Program-made: the position numbers and the translations under genes
Origin: Planctomycetaceae bacterium
Lineage (GTDB): Bacteria > Planctomycetota > Planctomycetia > Pirellulales > UBA1268
Assembly: GCA_018694455.1 (NCBI GenBank)
Contig: JABHNP010000274.1
Coordinates: 1 to 9,601 of the forward strand
DNA length: 9,601 nt
Direction: 5' to 3'
Part shown: positions 8,546-9,601 of the stretch, piece after piece
How the letters are laid out: each line of letters begins with the position of its first letter
Position numbering within the stretch: position 1 is the first letter of the stretch
Notes under the pieces: generated by a model
The model's database searches: none
What the model saw: the letters and a program-made list of their open reading frames with translations, nothing else
Told to the model about the DNA's origin: nothing

Positions 8546-8661
8546 AAATGACAAGAAATTATTCAACGTACGTTTGAGGGTAAAAAGATTCACTGTTTTG
8601 GAATTCAATTTAGTAGTTTTAGACGAAAAAGCACATGTGTAATATGGAGAATGGTCTACAA

Positions 8662-8689
8662 GAGTTCGGGCCTTTTTTTCCATGAACTC
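8662..8689 (+). promoter_or_regulatory. Leader hairpin just upstream of the esterase ribosome binding site
   Basis: GAGTTC (8662-8667) pairs perfectly with GAACTC (8684-8689). Inside it, GGG can add pairs with CC at 8680-8681 around a G-T wobble or bulge, leaving a T-rich loop. The stem ends six bases before the GAGGA ribosome binding site. It could influence translation or be incidental; no riboswitch class was recognised. Confidence 0.3.
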
Positions 8690-8695
8690 CAAAAA

Positions 8696-8700
8696 GAGGA
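8696..8700 (+). promoter_or_regulatory. Shine-Dalgarno sequence fixing the esterase start
   Basis: GAGGA lies five bases before the ATG at 8706. This is the only clear ribosome binding site among the starts in the window and favours 8706 over the in-frame ATGs at 8682 and 8730. Confidence 0.7.
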
Positions 8701-8705
8701 ACCGG

Positions 8706-9601
8706 ATGAACGTTTTGAAAATATTCAGTATGTCGTGGCGTTGGTGGTTATTGTGCGTTCTCCTGTGCACATTTTTTCAGTCTTACTTTGTATTTGGGCA
8801 AGGGGACGTACGCGAGACAGGAAAGTTTCAATCCTGGGATGTGAATAAAGACGGTGTTCTCACTCGAGAAGAAGTTCCTGCTGGTCCCCGTCGTATGTTC
8901 GAACGCATCGATATCAATGGTGATGGGAAAATTACCTTCAAAGAGCACCGCTCGGGTGGTCGTCAACCAGATAGAAATACCCCAACTGACCAAGACCCAA
9001 CTGGCCTAGAAAAGAAACAGAATGCTCTTCGACGTACCATTCGTCAGGCATGGGTGCAGGAGCCCACAGGTGTCGAACGGGAGTATTTTGTTCGTTCCCC
9101 AAAAAACGATACTCATTCGTGCCCAATCACAATTCTTTTTCACGGAAACGGTGGTGCAGCAGAACCGATGATTCGTAATTGGGACAGAACGCTCACAGAT
9201 CATATTCTTATTGCAGCACAAGGGTATGAACGTAGTTGGAATATCACAAAAGAGCGATCGAAGGCCCCAGATGTAGATTTTGTAGAGATGATATTAGAAG
9301 AGGTTCTGAAGCGTTACCCACAAGCAGATGAGTCCCAGATATCATTGATTGGATCATCAAATGGTGCTGGCATGGTGTATCGGCTGCTTATAGAAATGGA
9401 TGACTCGATTCGCATCAAGAACGCGATTGCATTTGTTTCATCGTTAACTGAATCGCAATATCATGATAAACGATTTTGGAAACGAACTGATGAGGCAACA
9501 AGTCGTTATGATCTGGCGATTGAAATTCCTGAAAAGCGACGCATCATAACGATTCATGGTTCCGCAGATTCCGTTGTACCCTACTACGGAGGGCGAGGGC
9601 C
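8706..9601 (+). CDS. Secreted EF-hand protein with esterase / PHB-depolymerase-like domain (3' partial)
   Basis: Probable secreted hydrolase of the alpha/beta fold, with a calcium-binding front part. The frame is open to the window edge (298 complete codons visible). The N-terminus has a basic start and a hydrophobic core, WRWWLLCVLLCTFFQSYFVFG, a likely Sec signal peptide. Two EF-hand loops follow: D45-x-N47-x-D49-G with E56 at position 12, and D69-x-N71-x-D73-G with E80. After a Gln/Pro/Asp-rich linker comes the catalytic domain: oxyanion-type HGNGG (146-150), nucleophile motif G-S-S-N-G (216-220, Ser218), and HGSAD (284-288), whose Asp is the likely triad acid, followed by VVPYYGG. The Ser and Asp motifs match the polyhydroxybutyrate depolymerase/LpqC/feruloyl-esterase group. 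The catalytic His would lie beyond the window. The substrate is unknown. It is transcribed divergently from the PSCyt1/DUF1501 operon. Confidence 0.88.
   Translation, partial: MNVLKIFSMSWRWWLLCVLLCTFFQSYFVFGQGDVRETGKFQSWDVNKDGVLTREEVPAGPRRMFERIDINGDGKITFKEHRSGGRQPDRNTPTDQDPTGLEKKQNALRRTIRQAWVQEPTGVEREYFVRSPKNDTHSCPITILFHGNGGAAEPMIRNWDRTLTDHILIAAQGYERSWNITKERSKAPDVDFVEMILEEVLKRYPQADESQISLIGSSNGAGMVYRLLIEMDDSIRIKNAIAFVSSLTESQYHDKRFWKRTDEATSRYDLAIEIPEKRRIITIHGSADSVVPYYGGRG

Larger units (their letters stand above)
8369..8705. other. Divergent intergenic control region
   Basis: This stretch separates the minus-strand PSCyt1/DUF1501 operon from the plus-strand EF-hand esterase gene and must hold the promoters of both. 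An open frame of 127 codons crosses it on the minus strand but has no family signature and runs into the esterase gene, so I do not call it. Visible elements are three copies of AATCCAAA, a short dyad CTGTT-GT-AACAG (8505-8516) that could be an operator, a leader hairpin at 8662-8689 and a ribosome binding site at 8696. TTTAAT at 8523-8528 resembles a -10 box, but no good -35 stands at the right distance, so I assign no promoter. Confidence 0.6.

Noticed and set aside
8387..8770. Minus-strand ORF of 127 codons lying just upstream of the giant gene
   Set aside because: It has no recognisable domain, looks like translated AT-rich noncoding DNA, and overlaps the well-supported start, ribosome binding site and signal peptide of the plus-strand esterase gene.

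Overview
The window suggests a planctomycete or a close relative in the PVC group. The main evidence is a two-gene operon on the minus strand that is a family hallmark of those bacteria: a very large exported PSCyt1/DUF1549/LamG/DUF1553 protein followed by a Tat-exported DUF1501 protein. The base composition is visibly AT-leaning (judged by eye, not computed), which points to a low-GC marine lineage. No mobile element, CRISPR array, tRNA or rRNA was seen.

Layout. Positions 1-1911 (+) hold the 3' part of a fused TRAP-transporter permease (DctQ and DctM in one polypeptide); its start lies before the window. It converges on an MFS transporter at 1944-3176 (-), with only a 32-base gap. An intergenic stretch of about 410 bases (3177-3587) follows, with no recognisable gene. 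Next, read leftwards, comes the operon: the PSCyt1/DUF1549/LamG/DUF1553 gene (8368 down to 5027) and the DUF1501 gene (5030 down to 3588), joined by an ATGA stop/start overlap. A divergent intergenic region of 337 bases (8369-8705) separates this operon from a plus-strand gene at 8706 that runs off the right edge. That gene encodes a secreted protein with two EF-hand calcium loops fused to an alpha/beta-hydrolase esterase of the polyhydroxybutyrate-depolymerase/LpqC type.

How the genes may work together. The left half is inner-membrane uptake: a TRAP permease for an organic acid or similar solute, and an MFS carrier of unknown substrate. The right half is exported: a c-type-cytochrome-like multidomain protein with a carbohydrate-binding-like LamG insert, its DUF1501 partner, and a divergently transcribed calcium-binding esterase. 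A shared control region and a shared extracytoplasmic location make a joint role in breaking down external polymers plausible, but that is inference. The DUF1501, DUF1549 and DUF1553 families have no settled biochemical function. I do not see a clearly unprecedented system here. The points most worth checking are the domain plan of the giant protein, the EF-hand/esterase gene, and the repeats and hairpin in the divergent control region.
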